Shown in pieces: positions 59,755-62,598 of a stretch of DNA of 62,598 bases. Source of the stretch: Bacillota bacterium (GTDB lineage Bacteria; Bacillota; Clostridia; Acetivibrionales; DSM-1351); the NCBI GenBank assembly GCA_023444055.1, contig JAEZRV010000033.1, forward strand, positions 1 to 62,598, written 5' to 3'. The first letter of the stretch is position 1, and every line of letters begins with the position of its first letter. Made by a program: the position numbers and the translations under genes. The notes under the pieces were generated by a model. That model was not told the DNA's origin. It worked only from the letters and a program-made list of their open reading frames with translations, and did no database searches.

Positions 59755-59845
59755 CAGCGGCGTGTAAGCGGGACGGGAGATATTCTCACCGCCTGAAAAC
59801 CAAAGCGATACCCGCCACTTATAGAAGTGGTGGACATTTTCATGC
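59755..59845. mobile_element. Probable IS200/IS605-type end remnant
   Basis: The block has GC-richer sequence unlike its surroundings and ends with CCGCCACTT-ATAG-AAGTGGTGG (about 59813-59834), a subterminal palindrome of the kind found at IS200/IS605 ends. Its 5' part (GGCGTGTAAGCGGGACGG...) resembles sequence next to tnpB genes as I remember it. No tnpA or tnpB is present. Confidence 0.45.
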
Positions 59846-59876
59846 CTCGTTATATTTGCTTTTTTTCCTATACCCT

Positions 59877-60611
59877 CTATATTCCTATATACCCTCTAGA
59901 TGTAACTAGTTTGCCATTTACTATTTTCGTATTTTTGTTTCCTATTATAACTGTAGTAAACATATCCACCTTTGCTGTAGCCAGCTCTTCCAGCGTCAGT
60001 AGCTCTTGCTGCTGTCCCTCTCGTCCGATATTTCGCACAAAACCGCAGGGAGTGCTTATATCAATACTTTCCATAGCAAGCTCACATGCTTTCTTTAAAT
60101 AATCCCAGCGTTTTTTACTGGTTGGATTATATATACAAATAACAAATCCTGCTTGTGCAGCAAGCCGAATTCGTTTTTCAATATCTTCCCAGGGTGTAAG
60201 CAGGTCGCTAAGAGAAATAACAGCAAAATCCTGCATTAAAGGTGCTCCAAGTATCGCTGCTGCAGATGTAGCTGCTGTGATTCCGGGTATGACCTCTACA
60301 TCTACCTCATTTGTACAATATTCTTCTAGCACCTCATAAATAAGTCCTGCCATGCCATAAATTCCTGCATCTCCACTGGATACCATCGCAACATTTATAC
60401 CTGAAATTGCAGCCTCCACAGCCATTTTGCAGCGGTCTACTTCTTTTTTCATAGGAGTAGTCAACGTTTGTTTATTTGGAATTAGATGCTTTATTAAATC
60501 AATATATACTCCATACCCAACAATCAGGTCGCTATCTTCTAAAGCCGCTAATGCTTTGTTTGTTATTTGGTTATCTTCTCCTGGACCAAGTCCCACAACG
60601 TATAATTTCAA
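59877..60611 (-). CDS. cbiH: Cobalt-precorrin-3 C17-methyltransferase
   Basis: A 244-residue tetrapyrrole methylase that methylates C17 and contracts the ring. TTG 60611 is chosen because GGAGGTG lies 6 nt before it. It overlaps the cbiG stop (TTGA), giving tight coupling; the in-frame ATG five codons upstream lies on the ribosome site. Motifs are VVGLGPGEDN at the start, MVSSGDAGIYGMAG (about 77), VIPGITAATSAAAILGAP, IYNPTSKKR and TTVIIGN. A short direct repeat in DNA (AGAGGGTATA twice) sits at its 3' end. Confidence 0.93.
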   Translation of the reverse strand: MKLYVVGLGPGEDNQITNKALAALEDSDLIVGYGVYIDLIKHLIPNKQTLTTPMKKEVDRCKMAVEAAISGINVAMVSSGDAGIYGMAGLIYEVLEEYCTNEVDVEVIPGITAATSAAAILGAPLMQDFAVISLSDLLTPWEDIEKRIRLAAQAGFVICIYNPTSKKRWDYLKKACELAMESIDISTPCGFVRNIGREGQQQELLTLEELATAKVDMFTTVIIGNKNTKIVNGKLVTSRGYIGI

Positions 60612-61636
60612 AACTTGCACCTCCATTCTTTTTTAGCTATTGCAATGGTCATTCCATCTCTGCATGTTTTATTTACTATCAGTTTACTTCCACAAGCACA
60701 AGCCTTAATTGCAGCTCTTTCGCAGACATTGCCAACACCGGTTGTTGCTTTAACGAAGCTCGACTCTGCAAATTCTCCAGAGACTAAAGCAAGCTCCTGT
60801 GCGGAATAAGTGTAAAAAGGTAATTTCCACTTCTTACTCAGTCCAAGTAATGCTGCTTCCTCTGCTTTTAAGTCAATTGAAGCAATTGCTTCAACTTCAT
60901 TCTGAGATATCTTGTATTCTAGAAATATAGAAGCTATAAAAGCTATTAAACTTTCATACTTTGCATTCTTTTTGCAGCCTATACCTAATACATATTGCCT
61001 TGGTATCAGATGTAATGTGTGTTCAAAATAATGCTTTTCATCAGTTGAGATACATATACCTACTCTAGTATTTTGGGAATAGATTATACCCTCCGGTAAA
61101 ACACCTTCTACTTGAAAGTCTGAGTACAGTCCAACCTTTTCACCATTTAATATTGCAGAAGATATTTTTTTTACATTCTCGATATTAGCAATATGACAAC
61201 CATTTTTTAGTGCCCATGTATCGACAGCAAACCTGTCGTTGCAGTCCGTTGCAGTAGTTATTACTGGTTGGGCAGAAAGTATATGAGAAAGAGACAGTGC
61301 AAACTCATTAGCTCCCCCAATATGCCCCGACAAAACAGGTATAACATATTTTGCTGTCGCATCAATAACTAAAACAGCTGGATCGAACTGTTTTGATTTA
61401 ATAAATGGCGCTATAGCCCTTACTGCAATACCGATAGCACCTATAAAAACAATGGCCTCGCATGTATCAAATGCATTCTTCGTGAAACTATTTATGTCAC
61501 AAACCAAGGGCTTTATGCCGTCTGTATCATATTTACAGTATCCCACACAATCGTGTCCCTGCATCTTTAGTTCATTCTGCAGCAACGCACACAGTTTTCC
61601 GCCTTGCTTTGTAAAAGAAACTATTTGTATTTTCAT
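60608..61636 (-). CDS. cbiG: Cobalt-precorrin-5A hydrolase
   Basis: A 342-residue enzyme that opens the delta-lactone and releases acetaldehyde in the anaerobic route. The N-terminal half has VFIGAIGIAVRAIAP and VIPVLSGHIGGANE. The C-terminal CbiG/CobE part (about 215-335) has LGIGCKKNA, SIDLKAEEAAL and the Cys-rich TGVGNVCERAAIKACA. cbiG is the marker that separates the anaerobic from the aerobic pathway. Its start overlaps the cbiF stop by one base. Confidence 0.94.
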   Translation of the reverse strand: MKIQIVSFTKQGGKLCALLQNELKMQGHDCVGYCKYDTDGIKPLVCDINSFTKNAFDTCEAIVFIGAIGIAVRAIAPFIKSKQFDPAVLVIDATAKYVIPVLSGHIGGANEFALSLSHILSAQPVITTATDCNDRFAVDTWALKNGCHIANIENVKKISSAILNGEKVGLYSDFQVEGVLPEGIIYSQNTRVGICISTDEKHYFEHTLHLIPRQYVLGIGCKKNAKYESLIAFIASIFLEYKISQNEVEAIASIDLKAEEAALLGLSKKWKLPFYTYSAQELALVSGEFAESSFVKATTGVGNVCERAAIKACACGSKLIVNKTCRDGMTIAIAKKEWRCKF

Positions 61637-62391
61637 TACTGTGAAGCCTTTCTAAATTCATGTGTAAATGACGGATCATAAAGTTTTGAGCGCTCATACT
61701 CTCCACCCAAAAAGTTTCCTACCAATATAAGTGCAGTTTTGTTGATGTTGTTTTCCTTTGCAGCAGCATGTAAGTTTCCTACACTTGTTCTGATAATCTT
61801 TTCATCTGGCCAAGTTGCCTTGTATACAATTGCTGCTGGAGTATCTTCCTCATATCCTCCGTCTATCAATCTCTGGCTTAGCTCTGTAAGCATTGATGAA
61901 CTAAGGAATAATGCCATAGATGCACGATGTGACGCTAGCCTTGATATTTCTTCTTTTTCAGGTACGGGTGTACGCCCTTCCATCCTGCTCAAAATAACAG
62001 TTTGACTTACATTTGGAAGAGTATATTCTACCTTCAATACAGCAGCGGCTCCACAAAAGGAACTCACGCCAGGAACCACGGTATATTCTATTCCTCTTTC
62101 CAGTAGTAAATCCATTTGTTCACGTATTGCCCCATATATACTAGGATCACCCGTATGAAGTCTTACTGTTTGCTTTCCTTCTTTTTCCCCGCTTTCCATT
62201 ACAGAAATTACTTGTTCAAGAGTCATTTCCGCACTGTTGTATATTTGACATGCTTTTTTTGTATATGTCAGCAGTTCGGGATTTACCAGTGATCCTGCGT
62301 AAATGACGATGTCAGCTGTTTCAAGCAATGCCTTTCCTCTAACCGTAATTAAATCTACTGCTCCAGGTCCAGCCCCAACAAATGTAACCAT
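61636..62391 (-). CDS. cbiF: Cobalt-precorrin-4 C11-methyltransferase
   Basis: A 251-residue tetrapyrrole methylase acting on C11. ATG 62391 starts the family sequence VTFVGAGPGAVDLITVRG; the 17 codons upstream are inside the structured leader and match the leader of an unrelated kinase, so they are rejected. Other motifs are VIYAGSLVNPELL, LHTGDPSIYGAIREQMDLL (about 85), VVPGVSSFCGAAA and LSRMEGRTPVPE. It is the first complete gene of the leftward cobalamin group here. Its translation is probably affected by the structured element. Confidence 0.94.
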   Translation of the reverse strand: MVTFVGAGPGAVDLITVRGKALLETADIVIYAGSLVNPELLTYTKKACQIYNSAEMTLEQVISVMESGEKEGKQTVRLHTGDPSIYGAIREQMDLLLERGIEYTVVPGVSSFCGAAAVLKVEYTLPNVSQTVILSRMEGRTPVPEKEEISRLASHRASMALFLSSSMLTELSQRLIDGGYEEDTPAAIVYKATWPDEKIIRTSVGNLHAAAKENNINKTALILVGNFLGGEYERSKLYDPSFTHEFRKASQ

Positions 62392-62479
62392 AATTATGCC
62401 CATGCCCAGCATTTCGCACAAGAACATCAAAGAAATGTGCATTTCTCTGACAGAAATGGCATGGGCTTGGTACCTCCTC
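62389..62479 (-). promoter_or_regulatory. Structured element between Shine-Dalgarno and start codon, copy 3
   Basis: Reading leftward: GAGGAGGTA (62471-62479), GCCCATGCC (62458-62466), an inner hairpin with AGAAAT, loop GCAC and ATTTCT, GTTCTTGTGC, then GGCATGGGC (62398-62406) and ATG 62391. The outer stem is nine perfect pairs. Two of its pairs are G-C here, A-U in copy 1 and G-U in copy 2. Confidence 0.88.
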
Positions 62480-62598
62480 GTATTATATAGTCATAGCTTT
62501 TCTTTACCTTTTCTTGAGGTTGAGCTATGCTGTTTTATGATACTGTGGATTAGTTCGTACCTCCTACCACTTGATGGTTTAATGAAGGCTCTAACCAC
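62480..62598 (-). other. Window edge: probable end of the next leftward gene
   Basis: Two minus-strand frames are open from the edge. One ends after WLEPSLNHQVVGGTN; the other runs 36 codons to a TGA after KGKEKL. I cannot tell which is real. An inverted pair CATAGCT/AGCTATG (about 62494-62530) follows and may be a weak terminator or part of the leader. No cobalamin riboswitch is inside the window. Confidence 0.3.

Noticed and set aside
59690..59876. Cobalamin riboswitch upstream of cbiJ
   Set aside because: There is no B12-box (GCCACTG-type) sequence in the right context; the GC-rich block ends in an insertion-sequence-like palindrome.
1..62598. CRISPR arrays, tRNA or rRNA genes
   Set aside because: I saw no regularly spaced short identical repeats of CRISPR type and no cloverleaf with conserved TTCGAATC-type arms. 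The 57-bp tandem array has decayed units without unique spacers.

Overview
The window is low-GC Gram-positive DNA from an anaerobic, cellulosome-forming clostridium. The evidence is AT-rich sequence with strong GGAGG ribosome sites and frequent TTG/GTG starts, an anaerobic cobalamin operon, and a type I dockerin at the end of an 18-kb gene. The dockerin resembles those of the Ruminiclostridium / C. cellulolyticum group. That placement rests on remembered family features, not on a search.

Left part (1-29.3 kb): a truncated transposase start, an unknown protein, and an HD-GYP c-di-GMP phosphodiesterase come first. The single gene at 3967-22041 follows. It encodes about 6,024 residues: five seven-bladed RCC1 propellers alternating with FN3 pairs, then FN3, PPC, Ig-like and PKD modules, a class-3-lipase-like domain, a CBM-like domain and a dockerin. 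A 28-nt sequence is repeated identically on both sides of it, and a MITE-like element with inverted ends sits at its start. An ECF sigma / anti-sigma pair follows, then a membrane protein, a nuclease-like protein, acetyltransferases, an HD hydrolase, a DUF2935 protein and a metallo-hydrolase.

Middle (29.5-46 kb): a putative polymorphic toxin with a zinc-ribbon candidate immunity gene; a membrane-anchored phosphoesterase; an Fe-S helicase with an N-terminal nuclease domain; a potassium uptake set (two TrkA/KtrA-type proteins converging on KtrB/TrkH); a UvrD-family helicase; YqeG, AroE and ComFB. A decayed accessory patch (43.6-46.1 kb) carries a Tn3 transposase tail, orphan ORFs and a broken FN3 protein.

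Right part (46.7-62.6 kb): a 57-bp tandem repeat; a YeiH transporter divergent from its LysR regulator; TauE/SafE plus DUF1634; a DUF2680 protein; an OmpR-type two-component system; an NapH-like ferredoxin membrane protein; and a leftward cobalamin operon (cbiF-cbiG-cbiH-cbiJ-cbiX-cbiET-cbiC). Gene remnants (NapH-like, ccdA, hemL, an IS200/IS605-like end) lie between the intact genes.

The most unusual nucleic-acid signal is a roughly 80-nt structured element found three times (36.7, 52.3 and 62.4 kb). Each copy lies exactly between a strong Shine-Dalgarno and the start codon of an unrelated gene, and compensatory changes support both its outer stem and its inner hairpin. A simpler hairpin of the same layout occurs at 31.7 kb.
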